A stretch of DNA of 64,000 nt from Orientallactaga sibirica (GCA_036365145.1 JAEOAD010000052.1:12027501-12091500); one strand, 5' to 3'. Positions 46,054 through 57,557 are shown, numbered from the stretch's first letter. A program made the numbers and translations. The notes: a model not told the origin generated them from the letters alone.

Positions 46054-46083
46054 CTAGGTTTGGAAAAGATAAAATCGTCTTTG
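46054..46083 (-). promoter_or_regulatory. LCLAT1: LCLAT1 last-intron splice acceptor
   Basis: On the minus strand the run 'ttttatcttttccaaacctag' precedes the exon, giving a polypyrimidine-rich stretch and terminal AG (plus-strand ct at 46054-46055). The first exon bases GT AAG complete the Gly and encode Lys, as in the known protein. Confidence 0.88.
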
Positions 46084-46361
46084 CTTTGGCAATGGCCCAC
46101 TGCGGTGGTAATGCTGACTCACTCTGCAAGGCAGAACCCAGGACGTGCAAAATAGGACAGCAAGAACTACAATGAACAAACAAAGACTAAAAATACTGAT
46201 GTTTCTGGGCACTTGGGTCAGTATTTACCAGTTATTTTAAAGATTTTTTTTTCCTGCTTGCTAATTATTGCAAAGATGCTTAGAAAGAAGCTATCTTCAT
46301 TCCCAGAAATGGTGATCTGCGTTCTGGTACTGACGGGTGGACAGTCAGCAGGCTCGGACAG

Positions 46362-46388
46362 AGGAGGAGGAGGAGGAGGAGGAGGAGG
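46362..46388. repeat. (GGA)n trinucleotide run
   Basis: About nine GGA/GAG units, about 300 bp into the LCLAT1 last intron. Confidence 0.95.
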
Positions 46389-47181
46389 GAGCAGCCCTTC
46401 CTTCCGTGCCATAGCGTGTGCTGCTGTGACCATCTTATGAACATGCTCACTTGTCCAGATAGAAATAGACGTCCTTAACCTAACAGGACCACCACGATCA
46501 CCAGAAATTTGGAATCAGATTTAAATAAGCAGTCTGTAACACATGAAGACGTCTATACACAACTTGCACTTCGAGCAAGGGCCTGACCTGAAAACTATCT
46601 TGCTTGGCAACAAGGGGTTGATTAAGAGTCATATACAAGATTCTGCAGATGGAGAAAGGGAATAAAACAGGGTTCCTGATAACTTTTAAGATGTTCCAAA
46701 TATAATCAGGGAGAAAGGTGTGCCTAAGTTCCCAAACCACCACATGGGGACATATAGAGAGATAAGGGACGGAAAGAAGGAGCAGCAGGCTCAGAGGCAG
46801 AGCAGGGCCAGAGGGCACAATAGGGACAGGGTACTCAAGGTGGATGGGGCATGTGCTACAGGCCCTCGGGTGTTTTTTTTTTTTGAACAATGTGCATGAT
46901 AGAGAGGCACAGAGAAGCAAGGACTGTCCTGGGGAAGTGACAACAGCAGTGTGGAGAGACCAGGCACAAGACAATGTGGCTGTTACACTACACAGGGCAG
47001 GCCAGAATCAAGAGGCCAGGGCCAGAGGAGGAGACGTGTCCAAAAAGGTTATAAGAACTGATGTTAGAATCAGAGCTAGAGACAGCTGGATGTCGGAGGA
47101 AAAGAGGAGGAAGGCCACCTTCTTGTTTGCTCAAGGCACTGAGCAGAATGGGACCTGAGGTTAAGTGCTGGTGCATGGCTA
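46389..47181. other. Intronic sequence, nothing assigned
   Basis: No repeat or exon recognised. A 158-codon minus frame (46498-46974) lacks family resemblance. Confidence 0.4.
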
Positions 47182-48888
47182 GATCTGAATGGACAGTAGA
47201 CACCACTCCACTAAACCCGGCATGGTGTCCAGAGATCTGAATGGACAGTAGACACCACTCCACTAAACCCGGCATGGTGTCCAGAGATCTGAATGGACAG
47301 TAGACACCACTCCACTAAAGCCGGCATGGTGTCCAGAGATCTGAATGGACAGTAGACACCACTCCACTAAACCCGGCATGGTGTCCAGAGATCTGAATGG
47401 ACAGTAGACACCACTCCACTAAACCCAGCATGGTGTCCAGAGATCTGAATGGACGGTAGACACCACTCCACTAAACCCGGCATGGTGTCCAGAGATCTGA
47501 ATGGACAGTGACACCACTCCACTGGCATGGTGTCCAGAGATCTGAATGGACAGTAGACACCACTCCACTAAACCCGGCATGGTGTCCAGAGATCTGAATG
47601 GACAGTAGACACCACTCCACTAAACCCAGCATGGTGTCCAGAGATCTGAATGGACAGTAGACACCACTCCACTAAACCCGGCATGGTGTCCAGAGATCTG
47701 AATGGACAGTAGACACCACTCCACTAAACCCAGCACGGTGTCCAGAGATCTGAATGGACGGTAGACACCACTCCACTAAACCCAGCATGGCGTTCAGAGA
47801 TCTGAATGGACGGTAGACACCACTCCACTAAACCCAGCACGGTGTCCAGAGATCTGAATGGACGGTAGACACCACTCCACTAAACCCAGCACGGTGTCCA
47901 GAGATCTGAATGGACGGTAGACACCACTCCACTAAACCCGGCATGGTGTCCAGAGATCTGAATGGACAGTAGACACCACTCCACTAAAGCCGGCATGGTG
48001 TCCAGAGATCTGAATGGACAGTAGACACCACTCCACTAAACCCGGCATGGTGTCCAGAGATCTGAATGGACAGTAGACACCACTCCACTAAAGCCGGCAT
48101 GGTGTCCAGAGATCTGAATGGACAGTAGACACCACTCCACTAAACCCAGCATGGTGTCCAGAGATCTGAATGGACAGTAGACACCACTCCACTAAACCCG
48201 GCATGGTGTCCAGAGATCTGAATGGACAGTAGACACCACTCCACTAAACCCGGCACGGTGTCCAGAGATCTGAATGGACAGTAGACACCACTCCACTAAA
48301 GCCGGCATGGTGTCCAGAGATCTGAATGGACAGTAGACACCACTCCACTAAACCCGGCATGGTGTCCAGAGATCTGAATGGACAGTAGACACCACTCCAC
48401 TAAACCCGGCATGGTGTCCAGAGATCTGAATGGACAGTAGACACCACTCCACTAAACCCAGCACGGTGTCCAGAGATCTGAATGGACGGTAGACACCACT
48501 CCACTAAACCCGGCATGGTGTCCAGAGATCTGAATGGACAGTAGACACCACTCCACTAAACCCGGCATGGTGTCCAGAGATCTGAATGGACAGTAGACAC
48601 CACTCCACTAAACCCAGCATGGTGTCCAGAGATCTGAATGGACAGTAGACACCACTCCACTAAAGCCGGCATGGTGTCCAGAGATCTGAATGGACAGTAG
48701 ACACCACTCCACTAAAGCCGGCATGGTGTCCAGAGATCTGAATGGACAGTAGACACCAGTCCACTAAACCCGGCATGGTGTCCAGAGATCTGAATGGACA
48801 GTAGACACCAGTCCACTAAACCCGGCACGGTGTCCAGAGATCTGAATGGACAGTAGACACCACTCCACTAAAGCTGGCATGGTGTCCA
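47182..48888. repeat. Minisatellite, 52-bp unit, about 33 copies
   Basis: Head-to-tail array of a 52-bp unit running 'agatctgaatggacagtaga' / 'caccactccactaaacccgg' / 'catggtgtccag'. Copies are 95-100% alike. Variant positions alternate between copies (acagtaga or acggtaga; aacccgg, aacccag or aagccgg; catgg or cacgg). One copy near 47509-47530 is shortened. The regular 52-bp spacing was checked at 47224 and 47276. Not a CRISPR: there are no unique spacers. Confidence 0.97.
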
Positions 48889-50244
48889 AAGCATCTTCGC
48901 GTGTGGCCTTGGCTCAGAACATGTGATCATGCTTGGTGTTTCTGTCTCTGTACTGTGTTATCTTCAGGGAAAGGACTACAACTTTTTAATTAGCATGCAT
49001 TAACCATGAAAGCCAATGTGTCTCACTGACGACTGCACGCATGTGTCAATGTACTTGGACGTGTCCTCCCCCCCGCCCCGCGCAGGGAGACTTTCTTCAA
49101 GACTTCAGCTCGCTGAGAACCAGGCAATGACGTGCTTCTCTGCCAGAATCATGCCATGCCATTCATGCTGAGCACGTTCACTCTGCAATTCTACCTTAAA
49201 GGCAAATAAAGACAAAGAAATGGAGCAAGTTCCCCACTTCTCCTGCCACACTCCTTCTTTGGATCCATCACTTCTTATAAATGGTCTTGTCAAGTCTTCT
49301 GTAGATGTTTGTCCATGATTTTCTTTAGGATAAGGACCAGGTTTCAACTTAGTCTCCTGATAGTCTTACAGAACACTCATCAAATAAAAACTGTTATAAA
49401 AGACAAAAATATCTACATCAACCAAGCTGATACTGAGGGCTGGCAAGGCCGTCCTTCAGGAAACTGGAAACATCTATGTAGGGTGGAGCACACAGGAAGC
49501 GCATGGAGGACGCTCAAGCCCTGTGCACCTGGACAAAAACTTGAGCCATACAGCTACGGCTTCACAGGAGAGGTGTCCAGTGGCTTGAAACTATCAGGAG
49601 GCCATTTAACTACTGCCCTGGTTTTGCTCATGTGGGAAGGAGCCCCCAGAAAAGCAGATTTGCCCCTCCACTAGGCCCTGCACACAGCCTATTGCCTAGA
49701 ACGGTAGGTAGCTTGTCCTGAAAATCGAGCAGTCCTGAGTTTATTCAGCATGGACTTCCTCCACCGTCCTCCTCCATTCTGACAGCGCTGCTCCTTGGCT
49801 GGAAAGCTGGTGTAGCATCAACACTTGCACCACAGACCAGAGCGCGATCCTGGGCTGGCTGCTGCACCTCAGCACCCCTCTCCTCCTCACTTCTTCTCAC
49901 AAGGAAGATGTCATTTGTTGTGCCAATGAGCCTGACTCAGAGTTATGTTCACATGTCACTTGCCCTAAAGCCCCTCTAGTGTCTACCTTCTGCAACTTGC
50001 TCCTCGTCCCGCATTCTCAGTGCCATCCACATCACCACTCATGGCCTTGGCCAGCCTGCCGCCCTATGAAGTTTCTAGCCTCACGTGTTCACCTGCTGTC
50101 CTCACGTTTAACCCCAGAATCTTACAAACAAAACAACTCTTATCTCTTCTTGTAGTAGTCACCTCTCCTAGCCTCCTAAGTATTCTTAAGGCTTGCTGAT
50201 AAAAAGTCACGTGTCATCACCATCAGCAGGTAAGTAGCATGTAT
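48889..50244. other. Intronic sequence between two minisatellites
   Basis: No repeat or exon recognised. A C-rich run lies at 49067-49083. Confidence 0.4.
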
Positions 50245-51925
50245 GACTAGCAACTGTCCTCAGCGAGCAGGTCCTGCTTCACCGCTGTCCTCTGTGAGCA
50301 TGTCCAGCTTCACACTGTCCTCTGTGAGCATGTCCAGCTTCACACTGTCCTCTGTGAGCATGTGCAACTTCACACTGTCCTCTGTGAGCATGTGCAACTT
50401 CACACTGTCCTCTGTGAGCATGTCCCGCTTCACACTGTCCTCAGTGAGCATGTCCCGCTTCACACTGTCCTCAGTGAGCATGTCCCGCTTCACACTGTCC
50501 TCTGTGAACATGTCCCACTTCACACTGTCCTCTGTGAGCATGTCCCGCTTCACCATGTCCCACTTCACACTGTCCTCTGTGAGCATGTGCAGCTTCACAC
50601 TGTCCTCTGTGAGCATGTGCAGCTTCACACTGTCCTCTGTGAGCATGTCCAGCTTCACACTGTCCTCTGTGAGCATGTCCAGCTTCACACTGTCCTCTGT
50701 GAGCATGTCCCGCTTCACACTGTCCTCTGTGAGCATGTCCAGCTTCACACTGTCCTCAGTGAGCATGTCCAGCTTCACACTGTCCTCTGTGAGCATGTCC
50801 AGCTTCACACTGTCCTCTGTGAGCATGTTCCGCTTCACAGTCCTCTGTGAGCATGTCCAGCTTCACACTGTCCTCTGAGCATGTCCAGCTTCACACTGTC
50901 CTCTGTGAGCATGTCCAGCTTCACACTGTCCTCAGTAAGCATGTCCAGCTTCACACTGTCCTCTGTGAGCATGTCCAGCTTCACTGTAAGCATGTCCAGC
51001 TTCACACTGTCCTCAGTGAGCATGTCCAGCTTCACACTGTCCTCTGTGAGCATGTCCCGCTTCACACTGTCCTCTGTGAGCATGTTCCACTTCACAGTCC
51101 TCTGTGAGCATGTCCAGCTTCACACTGTCCTCTGAGCATGTCCAGCTTCACACTGTCCTCTGTGAGCATGTCCAGCTTCACACTGTCCTCAGTAAGCATG
51201 TCCAGCTTCACACTGTCCTCTGTGAGCATGTCCAGCTTCACACTGTCCTCAGTGAGCATGTCCAGCTTCACACTGTCCTCAGTGAGCATGTCCAGCTTCA
51301 CACTGTCCTCTGTGAGCATGTCCAGCTTCACACTGTACTCTGTGAGCTCTTCACACTGTACTCTGTGAGCATGTCCAGCTTCACACTGTCCTCAGTGAGC
51401 ATGTCCAGCTTCACACTGTCCTCAGTAAGCATGTCCAGCTTCACACTGTCCTCAGTGAGCATGTCCAGCTTCACACTGTCCTCAGTGAGCATGTCCAACT
51501 TCACACTGTCCTCTGTGAGCATATCCAGCTTCACACTGTCCTCAGTGAGCATGTCCAGCTTCACACTGTACTCTGTGAGCATGTCCAGCTTCACACTGTC
51601 CTCAGTGAGCATGTCCAGCTTCACACTGTCCTCAGTAAGCATGTCCAGCTTCACACTGTCCTCAGTGAGCATGTCCAGCTTCACACTGTCCTCAGTGAGC
51701 ATGTCCAACTTCACACTGTCCTCTGTGAGCATGTCCAGCTTCACACTGTCCTCAGTGAGCATGTCCAGCTTCACACTGTCCTCTGTGAGCATGTCCAGCT
51801 TCACACTGTCCTCTGTGAGCATGTCCAGCTTCACACTGTCCTCAGTAAGCATGTCCCGCTTCACACTGTCCTCAGTGAGCATGTCCAGCTTCACACTGTA
51901 CTCTGTGAGCATGTGCAACTTCACA
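50245..51925. repeat. Minisatellite, 30-bp unit, about 55 copies
   Basis: Unit 'cacactgtcctctgtgagca' + 'tgtccagctt', 30 bp. The unit is a multiple of three and free of stops in several frames, so both strands give long false open frames (up to 315 codons). Variants: tctgtgagc, tcagtgagc or tcagtaagc; tccagc, tcccgc or tgcaac. A higher-order period of 210 bp (seven units) is seen between 51354 and 51564, and a block near 50824 recurs at about 51081. Confidence 0.97.
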
Positions 51926-52411
51926 AGTTCATGGCAGAGCTTGGGGACTTGGAGTGGGGGGGCGCCTGGGCCAAGACCCTTGCTTGGCCTCCTGAGTGAG
52001 GGGCTGAATCTGCCAGAGGCTTACTTAGTAAGTTCCTCAGTGGATGAATGAGCTAAACGAAATGTACGTAAAACTGCCTACAACAGGATGTCAAGCACAG
52101 TGTCAGCGAACATCCCCAGGTGAGGCCAAATCCTCACTGCTTCCCACCAGGAAGGGGGCTGTGGGAAAATCGCATTCAAATCCCGACTTTCAAAGACTTT
52201 CTTGTGCTGGTCTCTGCACAGTGTACAGCTGGTGACTCTGAAGATGCCAACCTGATGCTTCCTGACCGAGCCTGTGTACACAGGACACATGCTCCAACTG
52301 CTGCCTTACAAAACAGCCCCCGAATCCCTGCTTCAAAAACAGCACGTTTCTCCCTCAAGTGTCTCAACAGAATAGCCTTCAATATCCAGCTACAGTGACA
52401 AACGTTTCTCT
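51926..52411. other. Intronic sequence, nothing assigned
   Basis: No exon or repeat recognised apart from the flank of the next SINE. Confidence 0.4.
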
Positions 52412-52445
52412 TTTTAAAAATACGTTATTCATGAGAAAAAGAGAC

Positions 52446-52478
<33 letters not shown>

Positions 52479-52642
52479 GAATGAATGAGAATATGGGTGT
52501 GCCAGGGCTTCATGCCATTGCAAACAAACTCCAGATGCATGTGCCACTTTGTGCATCTGGCTTTGCATGGGTACTGGGGAATCAAACCCAGGCCATTAGG
52601 CTTTGCGAGTAAGTTCCTTTAACTGCCGAGCCATCTCTCCAC
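52412..52642 (-). repeat. ID-headed SINE, type 1
   Basis: Minus copy with a long (GA)n. Diverged TSD-like flanks 'cagtgacaaacgtttctc' and 'caatgacaaaggtctct'. Confidence 0.88.
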
Positions 52643-52744
52643 GCAATGACAAAGGTCTCTAAAGAAGAACTCTATCAAACACAAAGACCTGGGGCGGCCT
52701 TCTCTCTGTGACACTCCAAGCACACCTGTGCATGTGTTTGCTTG

Positions 52745-52830
52745 GCTGTCTGTCCAGGTACTTAAAGGGCAAGGACCATGTCCTTACCTCTTTACAATCC
52801 TGGCACTAAAGAAGCCCTAGAAACACGCGT
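52745..52830 (+). repeat. L2/MIR-like 3' fragment
   Basis: 'aaagggcaaggaccatgtcc' and 'tcctggcactaaagaagcc' fit the 3' end shared by old L2-type repeats ('gggcagggactttgtc'). Weak. Confidence 0.4.
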
Positions 52831-53087
52831 GTGATCTACCTTTTCATCTGAAAATAGGGGAGATAATTCTTCTTCTTTAACAATTTAGTGGTCTAAGAAA
52901 GAACTGCAAAGTCAACAGTCTCGAGGTGAAGGGCATCCACCTTTAAAAGCACGACGTTTCAAAAGTTTCATAAATTGCTTGAGATTTAGAACTTTAGAAT
53001 GATATTATAATTCAATTTAGTCAACATATGATTTCTATATAAGAAAACACTAGACGACATAGCTGGGAACAAAAAACACAATAAATT

Positions 53088-53289
53088 GGGCTGGAGAGAT
53101 GGCTTAGTGGTTAAGGCATTTGCCTGCACAGCCAAAGGATCCCGTTCGATTCTCCAGGACCCATGTAAGCCAGATGCACAAGGGGGTGCATGCATCTGGA
53201 GTTCATTTATAGTGGCTGGAGGCCCTGGAGTGCCCATTCTTTTTCTCTCTGTCCCTCTTTCTCTCAAATAAATAAATAAACATTTTAAA
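53088..53289 (+). repeat. ID-headed SINE, type 1
   Basis: Full plus copy with 'ttaaggcatttgcctgcaca' and tail 'aaataaataaataaac'. TSD-like acaataaatt and acaataaagt. Confidence 0.92.
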
Positions 53290-54274
53290 AACAATAAAGT
53301 AAAGAGGTGGGGATTTGGCAAGCACATAGCTCCCCTTGATGCTCACTCCCTGAGCCTCAGGCAGCAGGTCCTAAGCCCAGAGACTCAGATGTGTGTCAAC
53401 TTTAGCAAAAGAAAAGAAAAGATAGAGTCTTTGTGGAACAACAGTTAGTTGACTAGTCTGAAAAATTTTAAGCTTTACATTAAGTAAACAAAGGTCTTCA
53501 AACAACTCAAAGTCACGAGTCACCACTGTGTATTGACGGCCAGGAGAGTCCAATTCTATGCACATAGTAGAGTTCACTTCCATACCATCCACCCAGACTC
53601 CTGGCCTGTGCCCTAGAGCCCATGGGAGCCAGGACTGCCAGACAACTAAACGTTTTCCCAGAAGGAACAGGAGGAAGGGCAGCATGGCTGGAGGTGGGCT
53701 GACATGTGTCTTCACTGACCCATTTATAACAGGGCTAGTATATCAAAAGTATTACTGTAATTAATTTCTGTCTTAAGATTGCTCTTACACTTCCATCAAT
53801 AAAAACCACTTTGAAAAGATCTCATTGTGTTTTAGATTATTTGAATTACAAGCCTAGACACCATCAACCTGTTATCTGTCCGCATGGAGCTGGGAAGGTG
53901 GATTTGTTCAGTTTGGAGCGCCGTATCTAGTGGAACGTTGTTCTTTGGCGGAAAGAAGAAAGAAGTTGTTTAATGTTTTCCATGTTAATTTCTGGTCTTA
54001 AAGGGGTTTTCAATAAGCATGTTACATGACCAACACACATTTTTCCAAATGTAACATCTAGAGAGGAGCGTATCCAGCACCTCAAGCTGAGGCCAGGTTT
54101 ACAGAGGCGTTCCACCGCACGACACGCTCACTGGGAATGGGAAGTCAGTCCTTTCAGGTCTGACACCGCACGTGAAAGAACCAAGAACAGAATGCCTGTG
54201 AAGAGGGAGGAGCCTGGGCTGCCTGCACTACTGAAGCAACACATCCAAATGTCTAGCTCAGCACAGCAGTCTTT
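53290..54274. other. Intronic sequence, nothing assigned
   Basis: A 114-codon minus frame (53371-53715) was examined as a possible exon. It matches no LCLAT1 segment. Confidence 0.4.
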
Positions 54275-54572
54275 GTGTGTATGTGGGTGGGTGTATGCGG
54301 GTGGGTGTATGCATGTGGAGGACAGAAGTAGACATCGGGTGTCTTTCTTGTTACACTTTTCGTGGACTCTTTGAGAGTTCTGTCACTGGACCTAGAGCTC
54401 ACCCACGCAGCCGGCGTGGCTAGCAGAGAGCCCCCAGGGGTCCCTGTCGCTGCCTCTCCAGTGACGAGACTGCAGGTGCGCACAATGCTTAGCGTTTACG
54501 CGGGTTCTGCAGATCCCAAACTCAGGTGCTTGGGTAACACTTTACCCATGGAACTGTCTCTCCAGCCCCACC
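54275..54572 (-). repeat. B4-like SINE
   Basis: Reverse B4: GT-rich start, 'ggaggacagaagtagacatc', 'cactggacctagagctcacc', 'gttctgcagatcccaaactc' and 'gaactgtctctccagcccc'. Confidence 0.75.
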
Positions 54573-54625
54573 CTTTTCCCATTTCATATTCACATACACA
54601 GTGAATACACAAAAGTATAACTTCT

Positions 54626-54808
54626 GGGCTGGAGAGATGGCTTAGCAGTTAAGGTGCATGCCTGTGAAGCCTAAGAACCCAGGTTCGATTCTCCTGTTCC
54701 CACATAAGCCAGATGCACATGGTGGAATGTGTGTCTGGAGTTCATTTGCAGTGGCTAGAGGACCTGGCGTGCCCATTCTCTCTAATAAATAAAAATAAAA
54801 TCTTTTAA
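54626..54808 (+). repeat. ID-headed SINE, type 1, with TSD
   Basis: Plus copy with a shortened CT tract. TSDs aaaagtataacttct (54611-54625) and aaaagtataatttct (54809-54823), one change. Confidence 0.93.
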
Positions 54809-55033
54809 AAAAGTATAATTTCTTTTAGATTTCATTTTGACACCTGATTTTAAAAACTAAATGCAAAATGCCAAGTCTTTTGTATTAGCCAGATCTAAAT
54901 CTGTAAATTTAAGTACATATATGGGAATGCTTTAAATAAAGTAGCTTGTCACTCAAATGTATTTTGTTCAAAAGCTGAGGGTGCTGACTTCGCTGTTTGC
55001 AGATTAAAAAAAAAAAAAACCTTCAACTTAAGA

Positions 55034-55407
55034 GGACTAGTAGCCTTGACTTTAGAAGCCCAGCAATTCGGTTATGCTGTCGACATTGCGATCACTGAGA
55101 AGTCAGAATTCTCATTCAGTATGTGGAGCTTCAGCATCACTGAAAACGAGGATCAGAATGAAACAGGATTTTCTTTTTTTTTGTTGTTTTTTGTTTTTCG
55201 AGGTAAGGTCTCACTCTAGCTCAGGCTGACCTGGAATTCACTATGTATTCTCAGGGTGGCCTCAAACTCACAGCTATCCTACCTCTGCCACCTGAGTGCT
55301 GGGATTAAAGGCATGCACCACCACGCTCCGTTCGTATTTTCTTTTTTTAATCAACTAAGACGACCCAACCACAGCTGTATGGCTTCTAAAGTCAAGGCTA
55401 CTAGTCC
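55034..55407. repeat. Perfect 27-bp inverted repeat around a B1
   Basis: Arm 55034-55060 (begins ggactagtagccttgac) is the exact reverse complement of 55381-55407 (begins ggcttctaaagtcaagg). The 320-bp interior holds a B1 (55172-55331). Without the SINE the loop would be about 150 bp. It could be the termini of an old DNA transposon or a local inverted duplication. No flanking TSD was found and complementarity outside the 27 bp is weak. Confidence 0.85.
55172..55331 (-). repeat. B1-like SINE in the loop
   Basis: Reverse B1: 'aggtaaggtctcactctagc', 'tctcagggtggcctcaaact' and 'gtgctgggattaaaggcatg'. Flanks resemble attttcttttttt on both sides. Confidence 0.9.
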
Positions 55408-56065
55408 AAAGTTCCTCTGCACCGTGAAAGGCATGTGGGGAGAGGTGTCTGGGCAGGGCTATTCATAGTCGGAAGACTCTCCCACTGCTTCTCCGCACCA
55501 CCACCTGCTCAAATTATCCCCCAAAGAGACAAACTCAGTATTTCACCAGAAAGTTCATTTTAAGTCCTTTCTACCGTTTCACAGAAAGTCCTAATCTGCT
55601 CCTCCTCATCCTCACACTTTATCTTCCAAGAGTAAATAACACAAAGAGAAGGGGTGATAGAGAAAAAGGGAGCAACACAGGGACCATTTCGAACTTGAAA
55701 GAATGAATTCTCAAACTCAGGTTCCTGTATGTCCAGATCCTCATTGTGGAAAGGCTGCCTGCCACTACTGTGACAGAGGTATCCGATGGATCTATTATTT
55801 CTTTCCTACCAAGAAGATAAGGATCAGGTTGCATGTGGCTTAACTGCAGGACAAAAGTCTCTGGTACTGCCAAGAAAGCAAAAGAACAGTAAGTGCCATT
55901 CTTCAGACAGGATGTGGAGTGTCTTCTGAAGTTAAAAAAAAAAAAAAAAAAAAAAAAGGAAAACGATAATGGACTTTGTATATTTAAAAAAAAAGATTCG
56001 TTTCATAGAACAGAGCAGGCATACTGCTAACACCATTATATACTACTCTGATACTCAAATAGTTT
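55408..56065. other. Intronic sequence with poly-A
   Basis: An A24 run lies at 55934-55957. An 84-codon minus frame (55619-55873) is not an LCLAT1 exon. Confidence 0.4.
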
Positions 56066-56086
56066 ACATTTGCCTGTCTTTTTCTT

Positions 56087-56257
56087 CTCTCTCTCTCTCT
56101 TTTTTTTTTTTTTTTTTTTTTGAGGTAGGGTTTCATTCTAGTCCAGGCTGACCTGGAATTCACTCTGTAGTCTCAGGGTGGCCTTGAACTCATGGTGATC
56201 CTCCTACCTCTGCCTCACTTGTGCTGGGATTAAAGGTGTGTGCCACCACACCCGGCT
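56087..56257 (-). repeat. B1-like SINE, 5' member of a composite
   Basis: CT tract and T22, then a reverse B1 ('tgaggtagggtttcattcta' to 'gtgccaccacacccggctt'). It lies in what appears to be the tail of the adjoining type 1 SINE. Confidence 0.9.
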
Positions 56258-56270
56258 TCTTTTTCTTTTT

Positions 56271-56466
56271 TTAAAAAATACATTTTATTTATTTATTTAT
56301 TTGAGAGAAAGAGAGAATGGGCATGCCAGAGCCTCCAGCCACTGCAAACAAACTCCAGATGCATGTGCCCCCTTGTGCATCTAGCTTACATGGGTCCTGG
56401 ATAGTCAAACTGGGATTCTTTGGCTTTGCAGGCAAACGCCTTAACTGCTAGGCCATCTCTCCAGCC
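56271..56466 (-). repeat. ID-headed SINE, type 1, sharing a TSD across a B1
   Basis: Minus copy. Its right flank 'atatttgcctgactttttct' (from 56468) matches 'acatttgcctgtctttttct' (from 56066) left of the B1. So one TSD of about 20 bp brackets both elements, and the B1 probably landed in this SINE's tail. Confidence 0.9.
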
Positions 56467-56489
56467 CATATTTGCCTGACTTTTTCTTT

Positions 56490-57011
56490 TCCCCTTTACT
56501 TCCTTTATTTCAAAGACCGATGCTAACATTACACCATTCTGGAAACTAACTCAAGAATGCCAAGCTTCTGAACGGATCAGAACAGCATGCAGGTGGCAGC
56601 CAGTCATAAACTTATGACTCCTGGCTCTGAAGAGCTGTAGTCTTTAGGGAGAAAGCACATGGCATTTACATCTGTTCAGCCAAGGAACCCAAATCAATCT
56701 CCAATAGTAGGAAGGGCACACGTTACCCAACGATGCTATTTCTGTGACTTTTATTCCTGTCCTAGACAAGCAAGACTTTCCTACACATTTCCCAATTACA
56801 AATCCTCTCCCAATGGAGTGAGGAGGGGTTGGGATTGGAAATGTGAAAGAATGAGTTTATTTTCTAGTAAATTTCTGAGTTTCATCAGAAAGCTGAGGTC
56901 AGAGCTGAAAATGCAGCCCAATTGTCACCTAAGTAATCAGGACCCTATTTAAACAGCAGGAGTAGAGCCAGGGCTGGGAGACGCTCAGTTTTAATACCCA
57001 GAAACGACCTT
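56490..57011. other. Intronic sequence, nothing assigned
   Basis: No repeat or exon recognised. Confidence 0.4.
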
Positions 57012-57145
57012 CACAAAGCCCAGTGCAGTGCTGCAGGCCTGTAACCCCAGCGCTGGGGAGGCAGAGACAAGTGGGTCCCTGGGGCTTGCTGGGCAGCCAG
57101 TCTACCTAAAGTTCCAGACCAAGAGACCGTCTCAGAAAAGACTGA
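57012..57145 (+). repeat. B1/B4-like SINE fragment
   Basis: 'gtgctgcaggcctgtaaccc', 'cagcgctggggaggcagaga' and 'gaccgtctcag'. Diverged; probably the B1 half of a B4. Confidence 0.65.
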
Positions 57146-57189
57146 CGGTACCATTGAGAAAGGACACACGAGACAGTTTGTCTTTTCTT

Positions 57190-57336
57190 GTCTTTCTTTT
57201 CTTTCAAGGTAGCGTCTCGCTCTAGCTCAGAGCTTACCTGATATTCACTATGTATTCTCAGGGTGGCCTCAAACTCATGGCGATCCTCCTACCTCTGCCT
57301 CCCAAGTGCTGGGATTAAAAGTGTGCACCACCATGC
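57190..57336 (-). repeat. B1-like SINE
   Basis: 'caaggtagcgtctcgctcta', 'tctcagggtggcctcaaact' and 'gtgctgggattaaaagtgtg'. Confidence 0.88.
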
Positions 57337-57349
57337 AGTTTTATTCTTT

Positions 57350-57510
57350 ACAAATACTCATTAGAGTCGGGGGGGGGGAATAAAACAAATACTCATTAGG
57401 AGAAAGGACACCTGAGATTGTTCTCTGATGCACACACAAACATACACACATCCATTCACACACACACACCAAGAGAAAGGACAGCTGAGGTTGCTCTCTG
57501 GTGCATACGT

Positions 57511-57551
<41 letters not shown>

Positions 57552-57557
57552 TACTCA
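57350..57557. repeat. Local duplications with (CA)n
   Basis: 'acaaatactcat' occurs at about 57350, 57385 and 57547. A segment starting 'agaaaggaca' at 57401-57437 is repeated at 57474-57510, 73 bp on. A pure (AC)n lies at 57515-57549 and a G11 run at 57369-57378. Confidence 0.8.

Noticed and set aside
46054..46183. Extension of the LCLAT1 frame to a Met at 46183 (210-codon frame)
   Set aside because: Residues before the split Gly at 46053 do not match LCLAT1, and a good acceptor site sits at that point, so this part is intron.
47182..48888. Regular repeats that could suggest a CRISPR array
   Set aside because: Units are contiguous with no unique spacers, and the context is a mammalian intron.
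50243..52051. Long open frames on both strands (up to 315 codons) in the 30-bp array
   Set aside because: They are produced by a stop-free repeat unit whose length is a multiple of three. All peptides are repeats of ten residues, and no splice or initiation context exists.
53371..53715. 114-codon minus frame in the LCLAT1 intron as a possible upstream exon
   Set aside because: The sequence does not match any part of LCLAT1 and lacks acceptor/donor support.
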